Source: Amycolatopsis sp. 195334CR
Lineage (GTDB): Bacteria > Actinomycetota > Actinomycetes > Mycobacteriales > Pseudonocardiaceae
Direction of reading: 5' to 3'
DNA length: 64,000 nucleotides
NCBI RefSeq assembly: GCF_017309385.1
Contig: NZ_JAFJMJ010000001.1
Span: 2,542,001 to 2,606,000, forward strand
Made by a program: the position numbers and the translations under genes. The notes under the pieces were generated by a model. That model was given only the letters and a program-made list of their open reading frames with translations. It ran no database searches and was not told where the DNA came from. Shown one piece after another: positions 33,071 through 41,733 of this stretch. The stretch's first letter is position 1. Each line of letters starts with the position of its first letter.

Positions 33071-34687
33071 TTACGCGCCGGCGGGCACCGGAAGCGGCAT
33101 GCCCGGCAGGCTCTGGTCGTTCGGCACCTTGCCGTCCACCAGGTAGTCCTCGACGACCTTGTCCACCGGCGCGTTGCCACCGGCGTAGATGCCGTGGTCA
33201 CCCTCGTCGGTGACGGTCAGCAGGCGCGAGTTGGCGAACGCCTGGTGCGCGCGCTGCGCGCCCTCGAGCGGGGTCGCCGGGTCGTGCACCGACTGGACGA
33301 TGACCACCGGCGGCACGCCCTGGCCGTTGACCTTGGGCAGCGCGATCGGCTTGTTCTTCCAGAAGATGCACGGCTGGATCAGCCAGCCGGCGCCCAGCAG
33401 CGGCAGGTCCTGGTCGATCAGCTTCTGCGACTGCTTGATCACGCTGCTGCGGTTGCCGGTCCACGGGCCCTCGTTGCACGGGATGGACCAGAAGCTCGCG
33501 TCGTAGGCGTCGTCGTAGTCGGTCGGCACCATCAGCGGCTGCGGCCCGATCACGTCCTTGCTCGACTGCTCCGCCTTGACCTTCCGCGCCGCCGCCGACT
33601 TCTGCTCGGCGGTGGTGCTGCCCTCGGTCAGCGTGCGCACGGCCACCAGGTACTCGGCGAGCACCGGGAAGTTCCGCTTGCCGTAGAGGTAACCGGGGAT
33701 GGTCGAGTCGAACTTGGCCGCGCTGACCTTCTCGCCGTCCAGCTCGACCGGGTTCTGAGTGAGCGAAGCGCGGACCTGCTCGTAGGTCTGGCGGGCGGCC
33801 TCACCGGTGCTGCCCCAGTGGTAGACCGAGTCGTACTTGGCCAGCCACGGCAGGAAGTCCTGGCGCCAGCGGCGCTCGAAGCCCAGCGGCTGCCAGTCGA
33901 ACGACTTCTGCCAGGTGGTGGTGAACTCGGTGGCCGAGTCCAGCACGAACCGGCCGACGCGGGTCGGGAAGTGGGTGGCGTAGTGCGCGCCCATCCAGGT
34001 GCCCGCCGAGTACCCGACCCAGTTGATCTTGTCGCGCTTGAGCAGCACGCGCAGCAGGTCGATGTCGCGGGTGGTCTGGTAGGTGTTGATCAGCGGGCCC
34101 AGCTCGCCCGACTTCACCTGGCACGAGTTCGCCGCGTACTTGGTGGCGTCCAGGATCAGGTTCAGGTTCGGCTTGGACCGGTCACGCGGGTCCAGGTCAC
34201 CGCCGGTGCCGATGGCACCACCGCAGGTGATGTTGGTGCTCTTGCCGGTGCCGCGCGGGTCGAAGCCGACGACCTCCTGGCTGGCGCGCAGCTTGGTCTG
34301 GTTGCGCAGCCGGGTCGGGAAGCTGCGGCCGGGCGCGCCGGGACCACCGGGGTTGGTGATCACGCTGGCGGTGGCCTCGCCGCCGGTGGCCTTGAGGCGG
34401 CTCACCGCGATGGTCAGGTCGATCTTGTCACCGGTGCGGTCCCAGTTGCGCGGGGTCTGGTACGTCGCGCACTCGATCCCCTCGGCGCCCGGCGGCGGCG
34501 CGGTGGGCAGCTCGTCGCCGGTGCAGGTGTGCCAGTTCAGCACCTGGTCCGCGTACTGCGCCGGGATGTTGGTCGAGTTCAGCGGTTGCGCCCCGGTCGC
34601 GGCCGGCTGGGCCAGCGCCGGGGTGACGCCGGCCAGCAGGCCGCCCGCCACCATCGGGACGACCACGGCTGTGCGCAGTCTTTTCAT
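33071..34687 (-). CDS. Secreted tripeptidyl aminopeptidase-like alpha/beta hydrolase (S33)
   Basis: A 538-aa exported hydrolase. A Sec signal peptide spans about residues 1-26 (MKRLRT, hydrophobic core, cleavage after PALA). The catalytic triad is visible: Ser227 in GYSAGTW, Asp in VHDPATPLEG, His in DEGDHGIY. Oxyanion region NPGGPGAPG. The family (SlpD/SlpE, Tap) cleaves N-terminal di- or tripeptides outside the cell. ATG at 34687; an upstream TTG is rejected because it masks the signal peptide. Confidence 0.92.
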   Translation of the reverse strand: MKRLRTAVVVPMVAGGLLAGVTPALAQPAATGAQPLNSTNIPAQYADQVLNWHTCTGDELPTAPPPGAEGIECATYQTPRNWDRTGDKIDLTIAVSRLKATGGEATASVITNPGGPGAPGRSFPTRLRNQTKLRASQEVVGFDPRGTGKSTNITCGGAIGTGGDLDPRDRSKPNLNLILDATKYAANSCQVKSGELGPLINTYQTTRDIDLLRVLLKRDKINWVGYSAGTWMGAHYATHFPTRVGRFVLDSATEFTTTWQKSFDWQPLGFERRWRQDFLPWLAKYDSVYHWGSTGEAARQTYEQVRASLTQNPVELDGEKVSAAKFDSTIPGYLYGKRNFPVLAEYLVAVRTLTEGSTTAEQKSAAARKVKAEQSSKDVIGPQPLMVPTDYDDAYDASFWSIPCNEGPWTGNRSSVIKQSQKLIDQDLPLLGAGWLIQPCIFWKNKPIALPKVNGQGVPPVVIVQSVHDPATPLEGAQRAHQAFANSRLLTVTDEGDHGIYAGGNAPVDKVVEDYLVDGKVPNDQSLPGMPLPVPAGA

Positions 34688-34820
34688 GTGTTGCCCCACT
34701 TGTCTCTTCGGTGTACCGGTCACTCTTTTGCCCGTTTCCGGGCCGCGAAAAAGTCAATGGCGGGTTATTGATATCGGCCTGCCACGCCCGGCGGCAACGT
34801 CCGTTAGTCGGATTCGTGGT

Positions 34821-35699
34821 TCAGCCACCCGGCAGCGGTGCGGCGCCGATGTTCCGTAACTTCTTGGTCACGGCGACATCGGTTTGCGCGAAGCAGGTCA
34901 GGTTGGTGAATCCCTGCTCCCACTCGGTCTGGCTGGGCCAGCGCCAGGTCGCGACCACGTCTTCGCGGGTGGCCGTACCGAGGTATTTGGTGAGCGTTTC
35001 ACCGCAGACCGGCCGGGCGGCCGCATTGAATTCCTCCGGGCTCGGCAGCGGGTCGGTGGGTTTGCCCATGGTGACCACGCGGAGACCCTCCGCGTGGTGC
35101 GGTTCGGTGCAGGCGATTCGTTTCACCGCGCCGTCCAGCGGTTTCACCGACGAGCACACCTGGAAATCGAAGAACTTCTCCCCGGTGAGCGCGCCTTTGA
35201 CGGTGCCGGTGCGTTCGACCGCTTTTCCGTCGGTGTCCAGCTGCGCCACCCCGCACCGGTACCAGCGGTTCCCGGCGGCCCAGTCGTCGGCGGGCGCCCA
35301 GAGCATCCAGGCGGCCAGGGTGGTGGCGTCGAAGTCGGTGCTGCCGAGGTACTTCGCCGCCTCGGCGCGGCAGTCGGGCAGGGCCGCCTTGAAGATCACG
35401 TCCGCCTCGGGGCGGGCGGCGGGCAGGTCCGCGCCGAAGGTGCCCGCCTTGGTCACCTCGACGTGGTGCGGTTTGGCGCAGTCGACCGGGGCCTGGCTGC
35501 TGCCGAGCACGCACTGCCCCGGCTCGGCCACCGGTTCGTTCGACGGGGCCTGCGCCCGGCTGGGCGCGGGCTCACCCGCGCCCGTGCGCCCCGCCACGGC
35601 GTGGCCGCCGACCTCGGTGGCGCACGCGGAGACCACGAGCGCGGCGGTGAGCAGCCCGAAGGTCAGCCTCCGGCCGGTCGATCGTGCCAGCGATGCCAT
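34821..35699 (-). CDS. Septum-formation-family lipoprotein
   Basis: A 292-aa lipoprotein with signal peptide and lipobox LVVSAC (Cys near residue 29). Two related domains follow, each with CxxPHHxEV/EG-type segments (CAKPHHVEVTKAG and CTEPHHAEGLRVV) and paired Cys, the pattern of the actinobacterial Septum_form family. The true role is uncertain. ATG 35699 is used; GTG 35708 is an alternative three codons upstream. Probably monocistronic. Confidence 0.78.
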   Translation of the reverse strand: MASLARSTGRRLTFGLLTAALVVSACATEVGGHAVAGRTGAGEPAPSRAQAPSNEPVAEPGQCVLGSSQAPVDCAKPHHVEVTKAGTFGADLPAARPEADVIFKAALPDCRAEAAKYLGSTDFDATTLAAWMLWAPADDWAAGNRWYRCGVAQLDTDGKAVERTGTVKGALTGEKFFDFQVCSSVKPLDGAVKRIACTEPHHAEGLRVVTMGKPTDPLPSPEEFNAAARPVCGETLTKYLGTATREDVVATWRWPSQTEWEQGFTNLTCFAQTDVAVTKKLRNIGAAPLPGG

Positions 35700-35869
35700 T
35701 CCAGCCACCCCCGCTCAGGTTCGCCGCCCGACCCTATCCGACGGGTTTTCCCCAGCTTGCGGCTGTCGGGAGCAAATCGATACCGGACACGGGTGACGTG
35801 GGGAGGCGGAGGTTCTAAGGTCAACGCGATCTCCGCCGGAGTGCTCGCAGAGGAGTTTGGTGAGGCCAC

Positions 35870-36151
35870 ATGTCGACCGGTAAGCCCGGGGGCCGGGTTT
35901 CGGGGCTGGTGTTCAGCCCGTGGAACCTGCTGCTGATCATCCCGTTGTGGGTCGTGATCACCCCGCTCTACAACTTCGAAGAACCCCGGCTGTTCGGGAT
36001 GCCGTTCTTCTACTGGTTCCAGTTCGCCGGCATCGTCGTCGGCGTGCTGTGCACCAGCGTGGTCTACCTGATGACCAAGAAGAAGCCGACCACCACGACC
36101 GGGACGCCCGAGTCCGATGTGGACGAGTTGGACGAGGGGAGCGCCCGGTGA
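35870..36151 (+). CDS. DUF3311 small membrane protein
   Basis: A 93-aa protein with two TM helices (about 18-33 and 44-68) and a charged C-terminal tail. Such proteins occur directly upstream of sodium:solute symporters of the MctP group and are thought to be accessory subunits. ATG at 35870. Its stop overlaps the symporter start (GTGA), so translation is coupled. Confidence 0.87.
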   Translation: MSTGKPGGRVSGLVFSPWNLLLIIPLWVVITPLYNFEEPRLFGMPFFYWFQFAGIVVGVLCTSVVYLMTKKKPTTTTGTPESDVDELDEGSAR

Positions 36152-37791
36152 ACGGCATCCAGTGGGTGGAACTGATCGTCTTCGCGCTGCTCTTCGCGCT
36201 GGTCACCGTGCTGGGCTTCGTCGCTTCGCGGTGGAAGGCCGGGGACACCCTCGACCACCTCGACGAATGGGGGCTCGGCGGGCGCAAGTTCGGCTCGTGG
36301 ATCACCTGGTTCCTGATCGGCGGTGACCTCTACACCGCCTACACCTTCGTCGCGGTGCCCGCGCTGCTGTTCGGGGCCGGCGCGACCGGCTTCTTCGCGC
36401 TGCCGTACACGATCATCGCCTACCCGATCGTCTTCCTGCCGCTGCTGCGGTTGTGGTCGGTCTCGCGCTCGCACGGCTACGTGACGCCCGCCGACTTCGT
36501 GAAGGGCCGCTACGGCTCACCGCTGCTGGCCACGCTGGTCGCGATCACCGGCATCGTCGCCACCATGCCCTACATCGCGCTGCAGCTGGTCGGCCTGGAG
36601 TCGGTGCTGCGGACGCTGGGCTTCAACGCCAGCGGCTTCCTCGGTCACCTGCCGCTGCTGATCGCGTTCATCATCCTGGCGGTCTACACCTACCAGTCGG
36701 GGCTGCGCGCACCCGCGCTGATCGCGTTCGTCAAGGACATCCTGATCTACATCGTCATCCTGGTCGCGGTGCTCTACCTGCCGAGCAAGCTGGGTGGCTG
36801 GGAGTCGATCTTCAGCGCGGCGGACGCCAAGTTCGACGCCTCCCCGTCGCCGTCGGACGGCATCTTCCTCAACGCGAACAACCAGCTCCAGTACGCGACG
36901 CTGGCCTTCGGCTCGGCGCTGGCGCTGTTCCTCTACCCGCACTCGGTGACCGGCGTGCTCGCCTCGCGCGGGCGCAGCGTGATCAAGCGGAACATGTCGG
37001 CGCTGCCCGCGTACTCACTGCTGCTCGGGCTGCTGGCGCTGCTCGGCTTCGTGGCGATCGCCGCCGGGACGAAGGCGATCACCAACGAGGCCACCGGGCG
37101 GCCGGACGGCAACACGATCATCCCGCAGCTGTTCGCCGACCAGTTCCCGTCGTGGTTCACCGGCATCGCCTTCGCCGCGATCGGCATCGGCGCGCTGGTG
37201 CCCGCCGCGATCATGTCCATCGCCGCGGCGAACCTGTGGACGCGCAACGTCTACAAGGAGTTCCTGAAGAAGGACGCCACGCCGAAGCAGGAGGCCAAGC
37301 AGGCCAAGCTCGCCTCGCTGATCGTCAAGTTCGGCGCGGTGGCGTTCATCCTGTTCATCGATCCGCAGTTCTCCATCGACCTGCAGCTGATCGGCGGGGT
37401 GATCATCCTGCAGACGCTGCCCGCGGTGGCCCTGTCGCTCTACACCAGGTGGTTCCACATCTGGGGGCTGGTCGCCGGCTGGATCGTCGGCATGGGCTGG
37501 GGCATGATCCTGCTCTACAACATCCCCAACCCGGCCACCGGCAAGGCGCACTTCGGCGGTTCGGCGCTGCCGCTGGACAAGCTGAACCTGTTCGGCTGGC
37601 AGCCGTTCGCCGGCTCCCAGGTGCAGATCTACGTGGGTGTGGTGGCGCTGGCGGCGAACCTGGTGGTGGCGGTGCTGGTCACGGTGGTGGCCCGGCGGCT
37701 CAAGGTGGTCAACGGGACCGACCAGACCAACGACGCCGACTACCACGTCGACGAGGACGACAAGAACCTGCGCGCCGTCGGCGTGCACTAG
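36148..37791 (+). CDS. Sodium:solute symporter, monocarboxylate permease MctP-like
   Basis: A 547-aa SSS-family carrier with about 13 TM helices. The DLYTAYTFVAVPALLFGAG and SHGYVTPADFVKGRYGS segments are typical of MctP/ActP-type transporters (pyruvate, lactate, acetate and similar acids). GTG 36148 overlaps the DUF3311 stop. The tail is acidic (NDADYHVDEDDK). Uptake of small carboxylates is inferred from the family and its DUF3311 partner. Confidence 0.88.
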   Translation: MNGIQWVELIVFALLFALVTVLGFVASRWKAGDTLDHLDEWGLGGRKFGSWITWFLIGGDLYTAYTFVAVPALLFGAGATGFFALPYTIIAYPIVFLPLLRLWSVSRSHGYVTPADFVKGRYGSPLLATLVAITGIVATMPYIALQLVGLESVLRTLGFNASGFLGHLPLLIAFIILAVYTYQSGLRAPALIAFVKDILIYIVILVAVLYLPSKLGGWESIFSAADAKFDASPSPSDGIFLNANNQLQYATLAFGSALALFLYPHSVTGVLASRGRSVIKRNMSALPAYSLLLGLLALLGFVAIAAGTKAITNEATGRPDGNTIIPQLFADQFPSWFTGIAFAAIGIGALVPAAIMSIAAANLWTRNVYKEFLKKDATPKQEAKQAKLASLIVKFGAVAFILFIDPQFSIDLQLIGGVIILQTLPAVALSLYTRWFHIWGLVAGWIVGMGWGMILLYNIPNPATGKAHFGGSALPLDKLNLFGWQPFAGSQVQIYVGVVALAANLVVAVLVTVVARRLKVVNGTDQTNDADYHVDEDDKNLRAVGVH

Positions 37792-38396
37792 GTCTTCAGC
37801 GCCGGGGTCGTGGGGGCCTCCACCCGCACGACCCCGGCCGAGACCAGGTACAGCACCACGCCGTTGAGCAGGTGCCAGAGGAAGTGCGTGCCGGCCGGGA
37901 AGCTGCCGCACACGCTGTGGTCGGCGGTGCGCAGGCCGAGCGAGACGGCGAAGACCCCACCGGCGATCGCGAACCGCGGCCAGTGCCGGGTCCGCGCGAG
38001 CAGCGCGGCGAAGAGGAACATCCCCAGCAACGCGGACAGGTACATGCCCCCGCCCAGCGCGGCGACGCCGATCGTGACGGCGAGGAACGCGGGCGCGGCG
38101 AGCCAGGCCCACCGCCACGCCACGCCCAGGAACAGGTGCGTGAACGCGACCGCGTAGTACAGCACGAAAACCAGGATGAACCCGGTGTCGGCGGCACCCG
38201 CCCAGCCGGTGGCCAGCGCGTGGAACGCGGTGCTCGCCAGGCAGATCAGCCCGACCAGCACGGCCAGCGTGCGCGCGACCGGTCCCCTGGCCCGCCGCCA
38301 GATCAGGATCGCGGCGATCAGGAACGCCACGTTGCTCACCGTGTTGAGCGGCTCGCCCCACAGCCCGGGGGCCACGCGCTCGCAGTAACCGTCCAC
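37788..38396 (-). CDS. Ceramidase-like (CREST superfamily) membrane protein
   Basis: A 202-aa protein with about seven TM helices. Conserved features of the alkaline-ceramidase fold are visible: DGYCER at the start, EPLNTVSNVAFL in TM1, STAFHA with Asp in TGWAGAADTGF, and a late HFLWHLLNG with two His, giving the putative zinc set. GTG start. The substrate is unknown and bacterial members are uncharacterised hydrolases. Its stop overlaps the symporter stop by 4 bp. Confidence 0.8.
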   Translation of the reverse strand: MDGYCERVAPGLWGEPLNTVSNVAFLIAAILIWRRARGPVARTLAVLVGLICLASTAFHALATGWAGAADTGFILVFVLYYAVAFTHLFLGVAWRWAWLAAPAFLAVTIGVAALGGGMYLSALLGMFLFAALLARTRHWPRFAIAGGVFAVSLGLRTADHSVCGSFPAGTHFLWHLLNGVVLYLVSAGVVRVEAPTTPALKT

Positions 38397-38427
38397 GAAC
38401 GCGGTCTACCAGCGCGAGTTCACCGGC

Positions 38428-39630
38428 TCATGTCTCGCAGGTGGCCAACCGGCGACGCAGGAACCGGTGCTGCGGTTCGGATCCCGGCAGCTCCAGCGCG
38501 CGGCGGTAGTAGCGAGCAGCCTTCGCCGGTTCACCCGCTCGCAGCCACAGCGCGCCGAGCGCGGCCGGGAGCAGCGGGTAGGTGGCCAGTTTCGGCTCGG
38601 CTTCGAGCAGTTCCAGTTCCGCGATGCCGGTCGACGGCCCCTCGGCCATGGCCAGCGCGATCGCCCGGTTCAGCCTGCCGACCGGGGACGGCCGGAGCGC
38701 GAGCAACTGGTCGTACAGGCCGACCACCCGGGGCCAGTCGGTCTCGGCCGCCGTGTGGCAGACCGCGATGGCCGCCTCCACGTGGTAGGCCGACAGTTCG
38801 CGGCCGGTGCAGGCGGTGGCGAACACCTGCGTGCCCTCGCTGATCATCGCGTGGTCCCAGCGCGAACGGTCCTGTTCGGACAACAGCAGCAGGTCGCCGT
38901 CGGCGTCCACCCGCGCGGGCAACCGGCTCGCCTGCAACAGCATCAACGCCAGCAGCGCGCGGGCACGCGGGGTGTCGGTGCGCGGGTCGGCCAGCAACAG
39001 CCTGGTCAGCCGGACGGCTTCGCCGCACAGCTCACCGCGGATCGCGTCCTGCCCGCTGCTGGCCTGGTAGCCCTCGTTGAACAACAGGTAGAGCACCGCC
39101 AGCACGCTGTCCACTCTGGACTCCAGCGCGTCGTCGGGCGGCAGCGCGAAGGACCTCCCGGCGAGCCAGCGCTTGGCCCGCACCAGCCGTTGCGCCACCG
39201 TGGCCGGTTTGGTCAGCAGCGCCGCGGCGATCTCGCCGACGCCCAGCCCGCCGACGGTCTTCAAGGTCAGCGCCACCTGCGCGGGCACCGGCAGGTCGGG
39301 GTGGCAGCAGAGCACCATCATGGTCAGTTCGTCGTCGGGACCGGCAGGCTCGTCGAGCCGGTCGATCAGCAGCGGGAGCTTGGCGCGCAGGGCGTCCTCG
39401 CGGCGGAGGAGGTCGATCGCGCGGTTGCGGGCCGCGCGGAAGAGCCAGCCGCGCGCGTTGTCCGGCACGCCGTGGTGCGGCCAGGTGCGCAACGCCTGCT
39501 CGATGGCGTCGGCCACCGCCTCCTCGGCGAGGTCGAGCCTGGCCGGGCCGAGCGTGCGGGCCAGCGTGGCGGTGATCTGGCCCGAACTGTGCCGGAACAG
39601 GTGCTCCACCACGCCGGCCGCGGCGCTCAT
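38428..39630 (-). CDS. ECF RNA polymerase sigma factor, ECF42-type with C-terminal extension
   Basis: A 400-aa sigma factor. Sigma2 covers about residues 15-80 (ARGWLFRAARNRAIDLLRRE) and sigma4 about 110-165 (LTLKTVGGLGVGEIAAALLT). A 230-aa TPR-like C-terminal domain (YLLFNEGYQASSG onward, DUF6596) is the ECF42 hallmark. These factors pair with YCII/DGPF proteins instead of an anti-sigma. Here the partner gene overlaps by 4 bp (ATGA) upstream. Confidence 0.92.
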   Translation of the reverse strand: MSAAAGVVEHLFRHSSGQITATLARTLGPARLDLAEEAVADAIEQALRTWPHHGVPDNARGWLFRAARNRAIDLLRREDALRAKLPLLIDRLDEPAGPDDELTMMVLCCHPDLPVPAQVALTLKTVGGLGVGEIAAALLTKPATVAQRLVRAKRWLAGRSFALPPDDALESRVDSVLAVLYLLFNEGYQASSGQDAIRGELCGEAVRLTRLLLADPRTDTPRARALLALMLLQASRLPARVDADGDLLLLSEQDRSRWDHAMISEGTQVFATACTGRELSAYHVEAAIAVCHTAAETDWPRVVGLYDQLLALRPSPVGRLNRAIALAMAEGPSTGIAELELLEAEPKLATYPLLPAALGALWLRAGEPAKAARYYRRALELPGSEPQHRFLRRRLATCET

Positions 39631-39983
39631 TCCTCCGAACAGCTCTCGTCCGCGATGCGGCGCACCTCGATCGGCCCGAACCGCAGGTGCGGGTGCGTGC
39701 CGAAGATCTTGGCGGCCTGGTCGTAGTCGTCGGCGGTGATGGTGATGTACCCGCCGACGATCTCGGCGGACTCGGTGTGCGGCCCGTCGGTGGTGCTCAG
39801 CGCACCCTCACCCCGGAGCACGCGCCCGGTCCTGGTCAGCGGGTGGCTCGCGCGCAGGCGGCCCTCCTGGTCCATCCGGTTCGTCCAGTCCAGGTACAGC
39901 TCGAGCACGCGCTGCGACTCGTCGGGGCTGAGGTTCTCGACGCTGCGCTCCTCACGGCGGAGCAGGCCGATGTAGTCGGGCAT
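39627..39983 (-). CDS. YCII/DGPF-domain protein, ECF42 partner
   Basis: A 118-aa protein with the DGPHTESAEIVGGYITI segment (DGPF motif region) and HPHLRFGPIEVRRI near the end, as in YCII-related proteins encoded with ECF42 sigma factors. Thought to act in the signalling or target side of the system; chemistry unknown. ATG at 39983, first gene of the pair. Confidence 0.9.
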   Translation of the reverse strand: MPDYIGLLRREERSVENLSPDESQRVLELYLDWTNRMDQEGRLRASHPLTRTGRVLRGEGALSTTDGPHTESAEIVGGYITITADDYDQAAKIFGTHPHLRFGPIEVRRIADESCSEE

Positions 39984-40050
39984 GGTTGCCTCCCAGGTCG
40001 TCGGTGCTCAGGAGACGAACGAGCCCCGGCCGAAATCGACACCGCACCCT

Positions 40051-40959
40051 TTATAACTTCAGCCGCCAGGTCTGGCCGGTGAGTTCGGGCCCGAAATCGC
40101 TGGTCGGCTGCTCGTCGACCAGTTCGAACCCGGCCGCCTCGTAGATCCGCCGCGCCGACCCCAGCAGGCTCACCGTCCACAGCTCCATCGCGGTGTACCC
40201 GACCGACTTCGCGAACGACACGCACTCGCTGACCAGCCGCCCGCCGACGCCGTGGCCGCGTGCACTCGGCTCCACCAGCAACAGCCGCAGCTTGGCGGTC
40301 TGCTCGTCGCCGCCCCGGGCACACACGATCGACCCGACGCGCTCGCCGTTCAACTCCGCGATCCACGCCGCCTCGCGCACCGGGTCGCGGTGGGCGAGGT
40401 AGTCGGCCACCACCCGCGCGACCAGTGCCTCGAACTGGTCGTTCCAGCCGTACTCGCGGGTGTAGAGCGCGCCGTGGCGATGAACCACCCAGCCGAGGTC
40501 GCCGGCGCGAGGCGCGCGCAACACCACCGTCGAATCAGGCTCCCCACCCACGATCCGGCTGATCGTCGCCATCGCGCCGAGCAACTCGACCTGCCGCTGC
40601 TCCCCGAACCGCGCGAGCAGTTCGCCGATCTTCTCGGAACTGCGCTGGTCCAACAGCGCGAACACCTCGCGCCCACGCTCGGTCAACCGCACCACCTGCC
40701 GACGCGCGTCCTCCCCACTGCGCTCCCGGTGAACCAGTCCGCGCTCCCCCAACCGCCCCAGCAACCGACTCGCATACCCCGCGTCGAGCCCCAGCACCCG
40801 GCGCAACTCCCCGACCTCGGTCCACTCGCGCCGCGCAAGCTCGAACAACACCCGGGACTCACTGAGCGAGTACTCGGCATCGACCGGCCCCTCATCCAGC
40901 ACCCCAATCACCCGCGTGTAGAGCCGGTTGAACGCCCGAACCTCTCGCACCCTGTACAC
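40051..40959 (-). CDS. MarR-type HTH / GNAT acetyltransferase fusion
   Basis: A fusion of about 302 aa: an N-terminal MarR winged helix (LSESRVLFELARRE, LDAGYASRLLGRLGERGLVHRE) and a C-terminal GNAT domain (LRLLLVEPSARGHGVGGRLV, the acetyl-CoA loop, then SARRIYEAAGFELV). GTG 40959 is preferred: GGTGG lies 4 bp upstream and homologues begin near this point. An ATG at 40998 would add 13 residues but overlaps a TGACAAAGTCA dyad and has no ribosome site. The acetyl acceptor is unknown. Confidence 0.85.
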   Translation of the reverse strand: MYRVREVRAFNRLYTRVIGVLDEGPVDAEYSLSESRVLFELARREWTEVGELRRVLGLDAGYASRLLGRLGERGLVHRERSGEDARRQVVRLTERGREVFALLDQRSSEKIGELLARFGEQRQVELLGAMATISRIVGGEPDSTVVLRAPRAGDLGWVVHRHGALYTREYGWNDQFEALVARVVADYLAHRDPVREAAWIAELNGERVGSIVCARGGDEQTAKLRLLLVEPSARGHGVGGRLVSECVSFAKSVGYTAMELWTVSLLGSARRIYEAAGFELVDEQPTSDFGPELTGQTWRLKL

Positions 40960-40982
40960 TTGACCACCACAACAAAACCCCC

Positions 40983-40993
40983 TGACAAAGTCA
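40983..40993. promoter_or_regulatory. TGACAAAGTCA dyad upstream of MarR-GNAT
   Basis: Perfect 4-bp arms TGAC/GTCA around AAA, within TTGACTTTGTCA on the gene's strand, about 25 bp before the chosen GTG. It may be a -35 element overlapped by an autoregulatory operator. Confidence 0.35.
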
Positions 40994-40998
40994 ACCAT

Positions 40999-41328
40999 TA
41001 ACGCAACAGGGGGCCTCACACGAAAGGGGCGGAAGAGGCTGACGTTGGTTCCTCACCAACGGGCCCAGCGCTCGCCAAGGCGAGGAACTCGCACCGTGGG
41101 GGTCCGGGGGGCTCGGCCCCCCGGGAAACACGCAGCTCACGGCCATGGTGCGGGGCGATGCGAAGCGAGCCCAAACACGTGGAAACCCCGTGATGCTGCC
41201 AGGTCGGGGGTCCGCCAGCATCACGGGGTCAATGGGGGTATCGACGCCATGTCTTGTGGCGTTACACCCCAGTCGTAGTGTGTTCTACGTCACTCGTGTG
41301 GGTGAAAATCCACCCTGCTCACGAGGGG
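40999..41328. other. 330-bp non-coding stretch dense in hairpins
   Basis: No ORF with credible codon use. In order it holds GTTGGT/ACCAAC (41044-41060), CTCGCC/GGCGAG near 41071, CCGGGGGG/CCCCCCGG (41104-41124), the long CCCCGTGATGCTG hairpin (41185-41229) and CTCGTG/CACGAG with an inner GGGTG/CACCC (41293-41325). The last two could serve as 3'-end signals for the 53-aa gene at 41329; the others are unexplained. A structured RNA is possible but no known class is recognised. Confidence 0.5.
41185..41229. terminator. 14-bp-stem hairpin with 17-nt loop
   Basis: ACCCCGTGATGCTG (41185-41198) is exactly complementary to 41216-41229. There is no U-tract on either side, so rho-independent termination is uncertain; it may be an RNA structural element. 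Nearest upstream minus-strand gene ends at 41329. Confidence 0.45.
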
Positions 41329-41490
41329 TCAGCGCATGTGGGGCTGACGGGCCTGGGCGATCGCGATGAGCTCCTGACGAACGGTCGCGGTGGCCGCGGT
41401 GTCGATCGCCCGGTTCAGCGCCCGGCGAGTGCGAGCCTCGGCGCGGCGGGCACGGAGCTTGGCGGCGATGTTGTTCATCGGTGTCTGCAT
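41329..41490 (-). CDS. 53-aa basic small protein
   Basis: Starts MQTPMNNIAAKLRARRAEAR. A single amphipathic, Arg/Ala-rich helical protein of a type common in actinobacteria as an orphan small ORF, but without a known function. ATG 41490 follows AAGGGG closely; the ATG at codon 5 is the alternative and is better spaced. A good promoter (TTGGCA, 18 bp, CATACT) lies about 45 bp upstream, which supports expression. Confidence 0.6.
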   Translation of the reverse strand: MQTPMNNIAAKLRARRAEARTRRALNRAIDTAATATVRQELIAIAQARQPHMR

Positions 41491-41532
41491 CCCCTTCAAG
41501 GGTTTCGCTGGATCTCTCGGCTTACGTGGTCT

Positions 41533-41562
41533 AGTATGCCCGACTTCGCCCAAGATTGCCAA
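41533..41562 (-). promoter_or_regulatory. Sigma70-type promoter for the 53-aa gene
   Basis: On the minus strand, -35 TTGGCA (41557-41562) and -10 CATACT (41533-41538) with an 18-bp spacer, in a locally AT-rich region upstream of the 53-aa gene. Predicted start of transcription is near 41526. Confidence 0.5.
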
Positions 41563-41733
41563 TGATTATCCGGTGATCTGGCGCACGAGCCGATGAATCG
41601 TCGGCAAACAACACTCCACACCCAACGAACCTCAGCTGTACGTAATCCATCGGGCTCTATCGAACTCTCTAGCTCCAAAGCTAGAAAGGTGCAGACAGAC
41701 CTATCCACCACCAGAAAGCGGAAACGGGCTGGC

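Noticed and set aside
40991..41224. 77-aa minus-strand ORF starting MMLADPRPG
   Set aside because: It runs through several hairpins, is Pro/Ser-rich, lacks a ribosome site and shows no coding-type third-position bias.
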